Shown one piece after another: positions 1 to 11,656 of a DNA stretch of 64,000 bases. The DNA is from Leifsonia psychrotolerans (GTDB taxonomy: Bacteria > Actinomycetota > Actinomycetes > Actinomycetales > Microbacteriaceae). The first letter of the stretch is position 1, and every line of letters begins with the position of its first letter. Under the pieces are notes generated by a model. It did no database searches. It had not been told where the DNA came from and worked only from the letters and a program-made list of their open reading frames with translations. The stretch spans positions 1,426,001-1,490,000 of the forward strand of contig NZ_JACCFM010000001.1 in the NCBI RefSeq assembly GCF_013410665.1. The letters are read 5' to 3'. The position numbers and the translations under genes were made by a program.

Positions 1-325
1 GCACCGCCACCAGGGCCAGACCCACGAAGAGGAGCACGGCCTGCGCCAGCGCCCCGCGTTGACGGCCCAGCAGGTACGCCAGCGCGAAGACCACGACCGG
101 CAACACAATGGCACCGATCAAGACACTCCAGCCCCAGCCGCTCAGCGCGGTGTCAAGACTCAGCGCCGCGTTGTTGAGCCCGACGAGGTTTCCGATGGCC
201 TCCCACATGTCGTAGACGTAGAAGATCCCGAAGACGATCGCGATCACGAGGCTCAGCCAGCGCGGCGTGGTGCGCTGTGCTGCACCCGCGGTCACGGCAT
301 CCGTGTTGGCATTCAGTTCGGTCAT
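1..325 (-). CDS. Small membrane protein, 3' end cut by the window edge
   Basis: The reading frame starts at an ATG at 325 and runs off the left edge after about 108 residues. After a polar N-terminus of about 22 residues (MTELNANTDAV...) there are three hydrophobic stretches, near residues 23-45, 63-86 and 92-108, so it is an inner-membrane protein. Its ATG overlaps the stop codon of the upstream gene by one base (TGATG), which points to translational coupling and a shared operon. I do not recognise the family. Confidence 0.7.
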   Translation of the reverse strand, partial: MTELNANTDAVTAGAAQRTTPRWLSLVIAIVFGIFYVYDMWEAIGNLVGLNNAALSLDTALSGWGWSVLIGAIVLPVVVFALAYLLGRQRGALAQAVLLFVGLALVAV

Positions 326-852
326 CAGAGCGCTCCCACCCCAGTGATAAACGGAATCGGCACCAGCAGAACGACGCCGATCACCAGCCAGAGGATGCGC
401 ACGCGTCGGCGATCGATCGTCAACCAGAATGTTGCGCCGAACCAGAGGGGTGCTGCCGCAACGGCCAGCCAGGTCCCGAGCGTGAACATGAATTCGCCCA
501 CTGGGTCGGCGAGTGGGTTGCGAATGCGCGAGACACCGACGAACCAGCCGATCGTATACAGAAGGTAAATACCGCCGAGCACTCCCAGTCCCACGAGGGC
601 GATCGAACTGCCGATCTGCGAGCCTGCTCTGGCGTCAGAATCCTCGGCCGCAACCTGAGGGCGCTCAGCGCTCTGAGCGGCCACAGGCTGAGTGTGAGTG
701 GTCTGGGCGGTCTGGGCGGTCTGGGCGGTCGCCGGGCCCACGACAGTCCAGCCTTCCGGCAACTCTGCGGAATCGCTCGGTCCGGGGGCCAGCGTCGGGT
801 CGTCGTCACCGGCCCAACTCAGCGCGTCCTCGGGTTCATCCTTTGGGGTCAT
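325..852 (-). CDS. Conserved membrane protein with acidic, Pro/Ala/Thr-rich N-terminus
   Basis: 175 residues. About 75 residues are acidic and low in complexity, including AQTAQTAQT, and are probably disordered and cytoplasmic. Three hydrophobic segments follow, near residues 82-104, 120-140 and 150-172. The start overlaps the stop of cutC in an ATGA arrangement, and its own stop overlaps the next membrane gene, so cutC and these two genes look like one transcript. The function is unknown; the topology fits a small membrane accessory protein. Confidence 0.7.
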   Translation of the reverse strand: MTPKDEPEDALSWAGDDDPTLAPGPSDSAELPEGWTVVGPATAQTAQTAQTTHTQPVAAQSAERPQVAAEDSDARAGSQIGSSIALVGLGVLGGIYLLYTIGWFVGVSRIRNPLADPVGEFMFTLGTWLAVAAAPLWFGATFWLTIDRRRVRILWLVIGVVLLVPIPFITGVGAL

Positions 853-1598
853 GGCTCCAGGGTACTGCGCGCCGCCGCCACCGCTGCTGCCGCCACGTCG
901 GCATCCGTCACGTCGAAGAACGCCAACCCACCGCCGGGACCGGTCGGACCAGCAGTACTCACCGCTCGCTTAGCCGAGAGGTGCACGGCGTCAACGCCAG
1001 CCGCGCGCAGCGCAACGATACTCTCCACGCTCACACCGCCGCCCGCCATGATCTGCAGACGCCCCGCGGAACGCGTGGCCAAAGCCGCGAGAACATCGCG
1101 GCCGTCGAGACTCCGCTCATACCCGCCGGACGTCAGTACCCGATCGACCCCCAGCTCGATCAACGCGTCGAGCGCAGCCATCGGGTCTCCCCCGGCATCG
1201 ATCGCGCGGTGGAACGTGACAGTGATCCCCTCCGCCGCATCGATGAAGGCTCGGGTGGCTGCGACATCCACCCGATTGTCAGCCGTGAGTGCGCCGACGA
1301 CGACACCGCCGACACCGGCGTGCCGTGCGGCACGGATGTCACGCACCGTCGTGTCGATTTCGGCGGACGAGTAGACGAATCCGCCCGGCCTCGGGCGCAC
1401 CAGCACCTGTACGAATCCGGGTTTGCCCGCTGCAGCGGCGGTCTCGACGGTCGACTCGATGATGCCGATCGACGGGGTCAGGCCGCCGACACCGAGGGCG
1501 CTGCACAACTCGACCCGGTCGGCTCCCACCGCGAGGGCAACGCCGAGACCGTCGACATCCTGAATTGCAATTTCAACGTCTGGAATTCGAGTGGGCAT
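849..1598 (-). CDS. cutC: Copper homeostasis protein CutC
   Basis: 249 residues, normal for CutC, a TIM-barrel protein linked to copper homeostasis whose reaction is not settled. Family stretches are visible: VELCSALGVGGLTPS near the N-terminus, VRPRPGGFVYS, TFHRAIDA, a TSGG turn and IMAGGGV. I chose the ATG at 1598 because AGGAG lies just upstream; a longer frame to 1616 lacks such a site. The gene sits 30 bp after an M81 peptidase gene and overlaps the next gene by four bases, so it is probably transcribed with both. Confidence 0.9.
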   Translation of the reverse strand: MPTRIPDVEIAIQDVDGLGVALAVGADRVELCSALGVGGLTPSIGIIESTVETAAAAGKPGFVQVLVRPRPGGFVYSSAEIDTTVRDIRAARHAGVGGVVVGALTADNRVDVAATRAFIDAAEGITVTFHRAIDAGGDPMAALDALIELGVDRVLTSGGYERSLDGRDVLAALATRSAGRLQIMAGGGVSVESIVALRAAGVDAVHLSAKRAVSTAGPTGPGGGLAFFDVTDADVAAAAVAAARSTLEP

Positions 1599-1628
1599 TA
1601 TTCTCCTGAAAATCACGTCGTTCGGTTG

Positions 1629-3188
1629 TTAGGATACGCGGCGCGTGACGATGGCTTCGAGCTCCGGATCGTCACCCGCATCAGCGAACGGGAAGACGCC
1701 GGGCGCGAGGTGACTGTGGCCCAGCCGGAGCAGATCCTGATCGACGCCGCCGGGCGTCAGCGCGAGCTTCCACCCCACCGCCAGCTCGAAGAGTTCTGGC
1801 TCCAGATACCCAATTTTCACCACAACGATGTCGGTGGAGTGCGGATCAAGACCCAACGCCGTGAAATCTGCAATGTAGTGGAAAGGTTTGCGCCGCGACG
1901 TGATAATCGCGTGGACGCCACCGGACTGAATGACAACCTGGGTGCCGGCGATCGGATCGCCTTCGGTAATCGAGAACACGGTGCCGGACAGCGCGACGGG
2001 ACCACGTGGGCCCGGGTCGACACGACCGCCGACCTGCAGATCGACGTGCGCACCGACACCGGCCGCGACGGCCTGCTCGACGGCAGCGCTGTCGAAGATC
2101 GACGCGTGGATGACGCTGACTGCGCCGTCCTGGAACTCGGGGCGGGCGAGTAGCTCACCGAGAGTCCACGAGACGTCTCCGGCACCACCCGCCGTCGGGT
2201 TGTCACCCGAGTCCGAGATCACGAATGGGCGCTGGTCAGGGGCCGCCAGCGCCGCATCGATCGACTCCGTCAAGGGCAGAGCATCGGCGACGAATTCGAA
2301 ATCGGCACGGGAATCCCAGTAGAGTCGTCCGAGGCGTGACGCCTCGGACTGAATGAGGGCCTGGTCGTAGCCGGTGACCACCACTGCGGCCTGACAACGA
2401 GGTTCGTCAGCCCAGGCATAGCCGACCCAGACCGCTGCGTCGAGCACACCCTCGAGGGCTTCGATCAGAGGAACCTGCGCATAGATGCTGGCCGCGGGTT
2501 CGATGCGGGTGCTGGTCTTCTCACCCGGCAGAAGCACGGGAACCTGCACCCAGGCCTTGAACGGGCGTCTGGCCGCGGGATCGGTGCCGACCGAGGAACG
2601 AAGCTGGCCCAGCAGGTTGAAGACAGCACGTTCTTTGGTGTTCCACTCGTCTTCGTGCGGTGCCATGCGGTATGCGGTGATGAGGTCGACCTCGTCGAGC
2701 AGTTCCCGGGACACATTGCCGTGCAAATCCATCGCGGCGGAGATCAGCACATCGGGGCCGAGGGCGGCGCGAACGGCGCGCGCCAGGTCTGCTTCAGCGT
2801 CGACCAGCCCCACGACGCTCATGGCCCCGTGGATGTCAAAGAAGAATCCGTCGAACGGACCGTTCGCTGCGATGCCGTCGAGAATCTGCTGCTTCATGCT
2901 GTCGTAGGTCTCGCGGGCAACGGCGCCTCCGGGGAGAGCGCGGCCTTGCATGAGCGGGAGCCACTCGGCCGCGTCGCGCAACTCACTACCTGGAGCGAGG
3001 AACGGATAGTAGGCGAGCAAAACGTCGCCCTCACGCACCGTGAAGGCGTCGTCGGCGCTGATATGCGGGGAGAAGGTGCTTGACTCGATCGCAATTCCGC
3101 CGATGCCGATACGCGGGCGGGAAAGCCCTCCCTCGTCGACCGCGTCCAGCGGTCCACACCAAATTTCGGATGCATCGGTCGTCGTCAC
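1629..3188 (-). CDS. M81 family metallopeptidase (MlrC / microcystinase C-like)
   Basis: 519 residues from a GTG at 3188, chosen because AAGGGA lies eight bases upstream. The M81 pattern is clear: GIGGIAIESSTFSP near the start, FFFDIHGAM, AMDLHGNVS, a HEDEW segment, and a conserved C-terminal half with FVISDSGDNPTAGG. In this family an N-terminal domain binds zinc through His and Asp, and the best-studied member cleaves linearised microcystin. Actinobacterial members probably act on other small peptides or amides. No signal peptide is seen, so it is cytoplasmic. It leads the transcript that continues into cutC. Confidence 0.88.
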   Translation of the reverse strand: MTTTDASEIWCGPLDAVDEGGLSRPRIGIGGIAIESSTFSPHISADDAFTVREGDVLLAYYPFLAPGSELRDAAEWLPLMQGRALPGGAVARETYDSMKQQILDGIAANGPFDGFFFDIHGAMSVVGLVDAEADLARAVRAALGPDVLISAAMDLHGNVSRELLDEVDLITAYRMAPHEDEWNTKERAVFNLLGQLRSSVGTDPAARRPFKAWVQVPVLLPGEKTSTRIEPAASIYAQVPLIEALEGVLDAAVWVGYAWADEPRCQAAVVVTGYDQALIQSEASRLGRLYWDSRADFEFVADALPLTESIDAALAAPDQRPFVISDSGDNPTAGGAGDVSWTLGELLARPEFQDGAVSVIHASIFDSAAVEQAVAAGVGAHVDLQVGGRVDPGPRGPVALSGTVFSITEGDPIAGTQVVIQSGGVHAIITSRRKPFHYIADFTALGLDPHSTDIVVVKIGYLEPELFELAVGWKLALTPGGVDQDLLRLGHSHLAPGVFPFADAGDDPELEAIVTRRVS

Positions 3189-3258
3189 TGCTGGTATCCC
3201 TTCACACGTTCGCACGCACTGACGTGCGGCCTGACTAGCCTACGGTGCCGCACACGTG

Positions 3259-3295
3259 AGAAAGCCCGTCTCGACAATGTCGAGACGGGCTTTCT
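3259..3295 (-). terminator. Hairpin terminator after ilvC
   Basis: A perfect 16-bp stem (AGAAAGCCCGTCTCGA paired with its complement) surrounds a five-base loop, 20 bp after the ilvC stop. The stem begins AGAAA and ends TTTCT, so it carries short U-runs on both strands. It closes the ilv operon and lies in the 127-bp gap upstream of the M81 gene start. Confidence 0.85.
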
Positions 3296-3315
3296 GAACT
3301 CAGCGAGCCGAGAGA

Positions 3316-4931
<1,616 letters not shown>

Positions 4932-4934
4932 GGC

Positions 4935-6764
4935 TTACTCCTCTTCCCAGGTCGGGGCTAGATTTTTGGCATATTGAACCTGGCTGTTACTGACGCCCTG
5001 CGGCACCATCGGCCAGACCATGGCGTCACGGCTGACCACGAAGTCGATCACGACCGGGCGGTCGTTGGTGGCCAGTGCCAGCTTGATCGCGTCGTCGACC
5101 TGGTCGGCACGCGTGACACGGATGCCGAGGGCACCGTACGCGTCGGCCATCTTCAGGAAGTCAGGCACCATTTGGGTGTCGTGACCGGTGTTGAGATCGG
5201 TGAACGAGTGCCGTCCGTCATAGAACAGGGTCTGCCACTGGCGAACCATGCCGAGCGACGAGTTGTTGATGATCGCGACCTTGATCGGAATGTTGTTGAT
5301 GGTGCAGGTGGCCAACTCCTGGTTGGTCATCTGGAAGCATCCGTCGCCGTCAATCGACCAGACCACTCGGTCAGGTTGGGCAACCTTCGCGCCCATCGCG
5401 GCGGGAACCGAGTACCCCATGGTTCCGGCGCCACCGGAGTTCAGCCAGGCGTTCGGGCGCTCGTACTTGATGAACTGCGCCGCCCACATCTGGTGCTGGC
5501 CCACACCGGCGGCATAGATGCCCTCCGGCCCGGTCAGCTCGCCGATGCGCTTGATGACGTACTGGGGGGCCAGCAGACCGTCGGCGGGCTCCGTATAACC
5601 GAGCGGGAACTTCTCGCGCAGACCGTTCAGGTAGCTCCACCACGCCGCGGTGTCCAGCTCAGAATCGCCCTTCGCCTCGGCAAAGGCAACGGTGAGGTCG
5701 GCGATGACATCCTTGGCATCGCCAACGATAGGCACGTCTGCCGTGCGGATCTTCGAGATCTCGGCCGGGTCGACATCGACGTGAACAATCTGAGCGCCCG
5801 GTGCGAACTCGCTCGTCTTCCCGGTTACCCGGTCGTCGAACCGAGCGCCGAGCGCAATGATCAAATCTGATTCTTGCAGCGCGAGCACTGCGGGAACAGT
5901 GCCGTGCATTCCCGGCATGCCGAGGTGCTGTTGGTGCGAGTCGGGGAATGCCCCGCGCGCCATCAGCGTGGTCACGACGGGAGCACCCGTCGCTTCGGCC
6001 AGGGCCAACAGCTCGCTCGAAGCCTGGGCGCGGATGACGCCACCGCCGACATAGAGCACGGGCTTCGTGGCTTTGACCAGCAGCTGGGCCGCGGCCTGAA
6101 CCTGCTTACCGTGCGCCTTGGTGATCGGGCGGTAGCCGGGCAGGTCGACCTTGGGCGGCCACGAAAACGCGGTCATGCCCTGCTGAGCGTCCTTCGTGAT
6201 GTCAACAAGAACGGGGCCGGGGCGACCCGTCGACGCAATGTGATAGGCCGCGGCGACAGCGGCGGAGATGTCTTCAGCCCGACGCACGAGGAACGAGTGC
6301 TTCGTGATCGGCATCGTGATTCCCACGATGTCGGCCTCCTGAAAAGCGTCGCTCCCCATCAGGGTTGAGAACACCTGGCCCGTGATCGCCAAAAGCGGAA
6401 CGGAGTCCATGTAGGCGTCGGCGATCGCGGTGACCAGGTTGGTGGCACCGGGACCCGATGTCGCGATGCAGACACCGACGTGATTGCTCGCCGAGGCGTA
6501 CCCCTCGGCAGCGTGGCCCGCACCTTGCTCGTGCCGCACGAGGATGTGACGGATCGCATCCTGGGCCATGAGGGCATCGTAGAACGGGATGACGGCACCG
6601 CCCGGGATGCCGAAGACATCGGTGACGCCCAGTTTCTCGAGTGTGCGCAGAATTGCATCAGACCCGGTGATCATCACCGGTTCGGTTGCGCCGTCGCCGC
6701 GCTGGCTGCTCGCGGACTGAGCGGAGGTGGATGGAGATGGCACGGGCATAGATTCCGTGGTCAT
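4935..6764 (-). CDS. ilvB: Acetolactate synthase large (catalytic) subunit
   Basis: 609 residues. It condenses two pyruvates, or pyruvate with 2-ketobutyrate, using thiamine diphosphate, Mg2+ and FAD. The N-terminal ThDP domain shows [16 protein letters not shown], then [15 protein letters not shown] with the catalytic Glu, and [13 protein letters not shown]. The C-terminal ThDP motif [22 protein letters not shown] is near residue 490. The first 35 residues are a Ser/Pro/Thr-rich extension common in actinobacterial homologues. The start codon lacks a strong ribosome site; a second ATG six codons in is possible. Confidence 0.97.
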   Translation of the reverse strand: MTTESMPVPSPSTSAQSASSQRGDGATEPVMITGSDAILRTLEKLGVTDVFGIPGGAVIPFYDALMAQDAIRHILVRHEQGAGHAAEGYASASNHVGVCIATSGPGATNLVTAIADAYMDSVPLLAITGQVFSTLMGSDAFQEADIVGITMPITKHSFLVRRAEDISAAVAAAYHIASTGRPGPVLVDITKDAQQGMTAFSWPPKVDLPGYRPITKAHGKQVQAAAQLLVKATKPVLYVGGGVIRAQASSELLALAEATGAPVVTTLMARGAFPDSHQQHLGMPGMHGTVPAVLALQESDLIIALGARFDDRVTGKTSEFAPGAQIVHVDVDPAEISKIRTADVPIVGDAKDVIADLTVAFAEAKGDSELDTAAWWSYLNGLREKFPLGYTEPADGLLAPQYVIKRIGELTGPEGIYAAGVGQHQMWAAQFIKYERPNAWLNSGGAGTMGYSVPAAMGAKVAQPDRVVWSIDGDGCFQMTNQELATCTINNIPIKVAIINNSSLGMVRQWQTLFYDGRHSFTDLNTGHDTQMVPDFLKMADAYGALGIRVTRADQVDDAIKLALATNDRPVVIDFVVSRDAMVWPMVPQGVSNSQVQYAKNLAPTWEEE

Positions 6765-6807
6765 GAGAGGTGAGTTCCCAACTTCTGTAACGGATGGTGG
6801 GTGCTAA

Positions 6808-8502
6808 TTACCCGGTGATTGCGCCTTCGGCCGCTGAATGAACAAGCTTGGCGTACTTGGCGAGAACACCGCGGGTGTAGCGCGGGGGCAGTGGGGCCCA
6901 GCCTTCTCGGCGGGCGGCGAGCTCTGATTCGTCGACAAGTAGGTCGAGCGTGCGAGCTGCGATATCGACCCGTATCAGATCACCATCGCGCACGAAGGCG
7001 ATGGGACCTGCGTCCACCGCTTCGGGTGCTATGTGGCCGATGCACAGTCCGGTTGTGCCGCCTGAGAATCGTCCGTCAGTCAATAGTAGTACATCGCTGC
7101 CGAGCCCAGCACCCTTGATGGCCGCGGTGATGGCAAGCATCTCGCGCATGCCGGGGCCCCCCTTCGGGCCTTCGTAACGGATGACGACCACGTCGCCCTT
7201 GTTGATCAGGCCTTCTGTCAGAGCATCCATCGCGCCACGCTCCCGCTCGAACACGCGGGCGGGTCCCTCGAAGATCGATGCGTCAAAGCCGGCCGTCTTC
7301 ACGACAGCGCCCTCGGGCGCGAAGGTGCCCTTGAGGATGGTCAGGCCACCGGTGGCGTGGATCGGGTTGTCGAGAGTGCGGATGACTTCGCCGTCGAGCT
7401 CCGGCGGGTTAATCTCGGCCAGGTTCTCGGCCACGGTCTTACCGGTGACAGTGAGGGCGTCGCCGTGAATCAGACCGGCTTCGAGCAGTGCTGCCATCAC
7501 GGCCGGCACTCCACCGTGACGGTCAACGTCGTTCATCACATATTTGCCGAACGGCTTGAGGTCGCCGATGTGCGGAACCGTGTCGCCGATGCGGTTGAAG
7601 TCGTCAAGAGTCAGATCGACCTCGGCCTCACGGGCGATCGCGAGCAGGTGCAAGACAACGTTGGTCGAACCGCCGAAAGCCATGGCCACCGCGATCGCGT
7701 TCTCAAACGCCTTTTTGGTGAGGATGTCGCGGGCGGTGATACCGAGACGCAGCATGTTCACGACGGCTTCACCCGAGCGGTGCGCGTAGTAGTCACGACG
7801 GCGGTCGGCCGAGGCGGGCGAGGCGGAGCCGGGCAGACTCATTCCCAGAGCCTCGGCGACACTGGCCATGGTGTTCGCAGTGTACATTCCGCCACAGGCA
7901 CCCTCGCCCGGCGCGAAGGCGCACTCGATGCGCTTGGCGTCTTCGACTGTCATCCGGCCGGCCTTGACCGCGCCGACCGCTTCAAAAGAGTCGATGATGG
8001 TGATGTCTTTTTCGGTGCCGTCGGAGAGCTTGACCCAGCCCGGCGCAATCGATCCGGCGTAGAGGAAAACCGAGGCGAGGTCGAGACGCGCGGCGGCCAT
8101 GAGCATGCCGGGCAGCGACTTGTCGCAGCCGGCCAGCAGCACGGAGCCGTCGAGCCGCTCGGCCATCATGACGGTTTCCACGGAGTCGGCGATAACCTCC
8201 CGGGAGACGAGTGAGAAGTGCATTCCCTCATGGCCCATGGAGATGCCGTCGGAGACGGAGATCGTGCCGAACTGCAGCGGGTAGCCGCCCCCGGAATGCA
8301 CTCCTTCTTTCGACGCCTGCGCCAGGCGGTCGAGCGACAGATTGCACGGGGTGATTTCGTTCCAGGAGCTCGCGATTCCGATCTGGGGCTTCTCCCAATC
8401 AGCATCACCCATTCCAACGGCACGAAGCATTCCCCGTGAGGTAGTTGCTTCGATTCCGTCGGTGACGACGCGGCTTCTCGGTTTCAGATCGAACTCAGAC
8501 AT
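6808..8502 (-). CDS. ilvD: Dihydroxy-acid dehydratase
   Basis: 564 residues, normal length. It dehydrates 2,3-dihydroxy-isovalerate and -methylvalerate to the 2-oxo acids and carries an Fe-S cluster. Diagnostic stretches are [15 protein letters not shown], which holds the second cluster-ligand cysteine, and [14 protein letters not shown], which holds the third. [21 protein letters not shown] lies near the C-terminus. It is the first gene of ilvD-ilvB-ilvN-ilvC, 43 bp before ilvB. There is no Shine-Dalgarno, but a -10 box lies exactly six bases before the ATG, so the message is probably leaderless. Confidence 0.97.
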   Translation of the reverse strand: MSEFDLKPRSRVVTDGIEATTSRGMLRAVGMGDADWEKPQIGIASSWNEITPCNLSLDRLAQASKEGVHSGGGYPLQFGTISVSDGISMGHEGMHFSLVSREVIADSVETVMMAERLDGSVLLAGCDKSLPGMLMAAARLDLASVFLYAGSIAPGWVKLSDGTEKDITIIDSFEAVGAVKAGRMTVEDAKRIECAFAPGEGACGGMYTANTMASVAEALGMSLPGSASPASADRRRDYYAHRSGEAVVNMLRLGITARDILTKKAFENAIAVAMAFGGSTNVVLHLLAIAREAEVDLTLDDFNRIGDTVPHIGDLKPFGKYVMNDVDRHGGVPAVMAALLEAGLIHGDALTVTGKTVAENLAEINPPELDGEVIRTLDNPIHATGGLTILKGTFAPEGAVVKTAGFDASIFEGPARVFERERGAMDALTEGLINKGDVVVIRYEGPKGGPGMREMLAITAAIKGAGLGSDVLLLTDGRFSGGTTGLCIGHIAPEAVDAGPIAFVRDGDLIRVDIAARTLDLLVDESELAARREGWAPLPPRYTRGVLAKYAKLVHSAAEGAITG

Positions 8503-8508
8503 GCAAAG

Positions 8509-8514
8509 AGTCTA
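8509..8514 (-). promoter_or_regulatory. -10 box of a leaderless promoter for ilvD
   Basis: TAGACT on the minus strand, followed by six bases and then the ilvD ATG, places the transcription start at the start codon. No good -35 box is visible. There is no room here for a T-box or a leader-peptide attenuator between promoter and gene. Confidence 0.5.
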
Positions 8515-8614
8515 GAACCTCGGCGACGCCGCAACGGCGCACCTCTCCGAACCTCCTCTCAGACCCACCTCATCCGACGTACTGCGGCGGCTCCCTCCGA
8601 GTGCAGCAGCGAAC

Positions 8615-10798
8615 CTAGCGGGACCGCGCGGCGACCGCCGCACTCCGGAAGTCGGCCAGCAGGGCCAACACCTGCGCGACTTCCTCCGGACCATGCACAC
8701 GGAACCCCGCCAGCGAGGCTCCCGGACCGATCTTCAGCCCCAGGTCCCCCGCATGCAGCACGGCAAAAGCGTCTTCATCGGTCACGTCGTCTCCGGCGTA
8801 CATCACGCGGTCTGCACCCGTGTGGTCACGAAGCAGCGTGAGGGCATCACCTTTTGTGCGGGAGCGCACCGAGAATTCCAACACGTTCTTCCCCTCCCGC
8901 ACTGTCATGAGCGGAAGAAGTTCTTCGACCTGAGCGCGAGCTTCCCGCTGCGCGGCCATTCCTTCCTCACGACTAGCCATTCGGGTGTGCAAGACCAGGC
9001 CGGCCGGCTTGTGTTCGACCCAGGCTCCCGACACCGAGCCGGCAATGCGTTCCAGAACCCGGCCCAGGGTTTCGAGTTGTTCGATCTCACCCGCCACGAG
9101 GTTGAGTTCAATGGTGGGGGTGTCGAGCTTCACTTCGACGCCGTGCGAGCCGGTCAAGAGCACGTTTTCGGGTGGCTCCGCAACATGGCGCAGGCTCGCC
9201 AATGCGCGGCCTGACACGTACGCCACACGCACGCCATCAAGGTCGAGCAGGCGCCGTACGGCCTCGGCCACCCCGTCGACCGCGCGGGCCTCGTCCGGGT
9301 CGTCGACATACGGCGCGATGGTGCCGTCGAAGTCGAGAGCCACGAGCAGCGTGTCGGCCGCGCTGAGTTCTTTGAGAGCAGCAACGAGGTTCTCCGGCAC
9401 ACCCGGCGCCACCTTCGCGGCCCCGGTCAAGGTTTCGAGGAACGAGGCCGACCAAGCCGCCACATCGTTGTCGAAGACCTTGCGACGCAGGGCGCGCATC
9501 CGCCGTTTTCGTTCCGGCTTCGGCATATTCACGGCGAGCAGAATCGCCGACTTGACGTCTTCGATATCGTGCGGATTGATCAACACGGCCTGCTTGAGCT
9601 GGTCGGATGCCCCGGTGAACTCGCTGAGTACGAGAACACCGTCTTCGTCGAACCGCACGGCGACATATTCTTTGGCGACAAGGTTCATCCCGTCGCGCAG
9701 TGCCGTCACGAGCATGACGTCTGCGGCCAGATAGAGGGCGACCATCTCTTCACGAGGGTAGCCGTGGTGGTGGTAGCTCACTGCCGGGTGACCGATCGTC
9801 GAGTAGTCGCCGTTCATACGGCCAACGGCGAGCTCGATTTCGTCACGGAGATCCATATAGGCTCCGACGCGCTCGCGGGAGGGACTTGCCACCTGCACCA
9901 GAGTGACGTCCTCGGCGATCAACCGGCCTTCGGCCAGAAGCTCACCGTATGCCTTCAATCGGTGCCCGATGCCCTTGGTGTAGTCCAGGCGATCCACCCC
10001 GAGAATAATCGTCTTCGGGTTACCGAGTTCGTCTCGAATCTGGCGGGATCGTGCCTGAATATCGGGTCGCCGTGCGAGTTCTTCGAACGCATTGGCATCG
10101 ATCGAGATCGGGAAGTGCCGCGCGACGACCCGGCGGAACCGTTGCCCTCCGTCGGGAACGTCAATCGCAGTGCCCCGCGTCGGATAGCCGAACAGGCGAC
10201 GGACTGCGCGCGAGAAATTTCCGGCATCGGCCACGCGTTGGAATCCGATCAGATCCGCGCCGAGGAGCCCGTCGAGGATCTGTTTGCGCCACGGCAACTG
10301 AGAATAGATCCCGTACGGCGGAAAAGGGATGTGGTTGAAGAACCCGATCACCAGGTCGGGACGAGCTTCGCGCAGCATCCGCGGCACCAGTTGGAGCTGA
10401 TAATCGTGCACCCACACTGTCGCACCCGGCGCGGCGACCGCTGCGACAGCATCAGCAAATCGGCGGTTGACCTCAACGTAGGAATCCCACCACTCCCGGT
10501 GGAAGCTCGGCGGTGAAATCACGTCGTGATAGAGCGGCCAGAGTGTGTCATTGGAGAAGCCCTCGTAGTAGAACTCCAGATCGTGCTGGCTGAGCGAAAC
10601 GGGAACCAGCGAGATTCCGTCGTTCTCAAATGGCTCGAACTCCTGGTCGGCGACTCCCGGCCATCCCACCCAGACACCACCGGAGGCACGCATCAGCGGT
10701 TCGAGCGCCGTGACAAGCCCGCCGGGTGACGCGCGCCACGTCGCGGTTCCGTCCTCGGCGAGCTCATGATCGACGGGCAGCCGGTTGGACACCACCAC
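8615..10798 (-). CDS. otsAB: Fused trehalose-6-phosphate synthase / phosphatase (OtsA-OtsB)
   Basis: 727 residues with two enzymes in one chain. Residues 1-470 are a GT20 synthase (VVVSNRLPVDH, VWVHDYQLQLVP, GVDRLDYTKGI, DGMNLVAKEYVA). Residues 485-727 are a HAD phosphatase with VALDFDGTIAPY, whose two Asp are the nucleophile and acid/base, and YAGDDVTDEDAF, which binds Mg2+. Together they make trehalose from UDP-glucose and glucose-6-phosphate. The GTG at 10798 is the first of three GTG codons. No ATG, GTG or TTG exists further upstream in frame and no clear ribosome site is seen, so the exact start is uncertain. Confidence 0.95.
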   Translation of the reverse strand: MVVSNRLPVDHELAEDGTATWRASPGGLVTALEPLMRASGGVWVGWPGVADQEFEPFENDGISLVPVSLSQHDLEFYYEGFSNDTLWPLYHDVISPPSFHREWWDSYVEVNRRFADAVAAVAAPGATVWVHDYQLQLVPRMLREARPDLVIGFFNHIPFPPYGIYSQLPWRKQILDGLLGADLIGFQRVADAGNFSRAVRRLFGYPTRGTAIDVPDGGQRFRRVVARHFPISIDANAFEELARRPDIQARSRQIRDELGNPKTIILGVDRLDYTKGIGHRLKAYGELLAEGRLIAEDVTLVQVASPSRERVGAYMDLRDEIELAVGRMNGDYSTIGHPAVSYHHHGYPREEMVALYLAADVMLVTALRDGMNLVAKEYVAVRFDEDGVLVLSEFTGASDQLKQAVLINPHDIEDVKSAILLAVNMPKPERKRRMRALRRKVFDNDVAAWSASFLETLTGAAKVAPGVPENLVAALKELSAADTLLVALDFDGTIAPYVDDPDEARAVDGVAEAVRRLLDLDGVRVAYVSGRALASLRHVAEPPENVLLTGSHGVEVKLDTPTIELNLVAGEIEQLETLGRVLERIAGSVSGAWVEHKPAGLVLHTRMASREEGMAAQREARAQVEELLPLMTVREGKNVLEFSVRSRTKGDALTLLRDHTGADRVMYAGDDVTDEDAFAVLHAGDLGLKIGPGASLAGFRVHGPEEVAQVLALLADFRSAAVAARSR

Positions 10799-10982
10799 GA
10801 ACGAAAACGTCGTGGCGCGGCCACAGGAATTTGATTGCTGGGTTGGTAAAGAAATAGCAGCGCCCGTCCGGCGGGTTACGACGAACCACGCCTTGTGTGA
10901 TGATTCCGAGGCTACCAGTCGGCATCCTTGCCGGTACTGTGGGTTTCAACGAGACCACTTTCGACAAGCCTGGGAGGTCGCG

Positions 10983-11171
10983 ATGCGACGATTCATCTTC
11001 AACAGCGCAATGCTGGGAGTGATCACCGGCGCCTGGAGTGTCGTGCAGGCAACGCGTCATGGTCCACGCGATTGGCGCCTGATCTTGATCTGGGTGGGCT
11101 GGGCGGCCAGCGCTGCCGTCGCCATCGGAACCGTGATCACGGAGGCCAACAGGCGCGAAATCGAAGACTGA
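10983..11171 (+). CDS. Small two-helix membrane protein, unknown function
   Basis: 62 residues, from an ATG with GGGAGG five bases upstream. Two hydrophobic stretches (about residues 6-22 and 32-55) are joined by a charged loop containing RHGPRDWR, and the tail is acidic (NRREIED). The good ribosome site and clean codon pattern support a real gene. Function unknown. Confidence 0.65.
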   Translation: MRRFIFNSAMLGVITGAWSVVQATRHGPRDWRLILIWVGWAASAAVAIGTVITEANRREIED

Positions 11172-11260
11172 CCGCGCAGTCTGCGGCGTGTCAGAGCGGC
11201 GTATGGCGTGGTGGCGGCGACACTAGAGATGCCTGCATTCTTTTCAGAGAGGGGCTCCTC

Positions 11261-11656
11261 GTGTTCGGTCGCCGACGTCGCGTCGCACCAGTCATTCACG
11301 CTCCCGTCATCCAGACTGCGCTTCCCGAGCTCAGCGATGAACGGGTATTCGAGCTACTCCACGATCGACTCGCCGAACTCATCGGTGCCACCGGGCAATG
11401 GACATTGATTCCGCGGACGGCCGACGACACCGATGTGTTTTTCCATGCCCTGAAAGCTCACGAAGTCGCCACGCTTCTCACGACACTGCTCGCGACCGAA
11501 AAGGCGGAACTCCGTGGCGAACGCTCGGTCGAACCCACGGCCTTCCCGTGGACTCCGGCGCCGATCTCGGTCTGGGTTGATCCGCATACCGCTCCCCCCG
11601 CCTCCGTCGCCCCCACGGGCGCTCAGAACATGGCGCTCGCCGGCGAGATTTCTTAG
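11261..11656 (+). CDS. Conserved hypothetical protein, about 131 aa
   Basis: Starts at a GTG (FGRRRRVAPVIHAPV) with GAGAGGGG upstream. It is soluble, with a basic N-terminus, an amphipathic central region (LSDERVFELLHDRLAELIGATGQWTLIPR) and a low-complexity C-terminus. It does not match a family I can name. Its stop overlaps the convergent zwf stop by four bases. Confidence 0.6.
   Translation: MFGRRRRVAPVIHAPVIQTALPELSDERVFELLHDRLAELIGATGQWTLIPRTADDTDVFFHALKAHEVATLLTTLLATEKAELRGERSVEPTAFPWTPAPISVWVDPHTAPPASVAPTGAQNMALAGEIS

Noticed and set aside
700..730. Tandem TCTGGGCGG repeats
   Set aside because: They encode the AQTAQTAQT stretch of the membrane protein at 325-852; simple in-gene repeat.
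513..2153. 546-codon plus-strand open frame opposite cutC and the M81 gene
   Set aside because: It spans two well-supported minus-strand genes and its translation has no motif; a high-GC shadow.
8503..8614. T-box, riboswitch or leader-peptide attenuator before the ilv operon
   Set aside because: Only 112 bp are available, the -10 box is six bases from the ATG, and no run of Ile/Leu/Val codons or T-box motif is seen.
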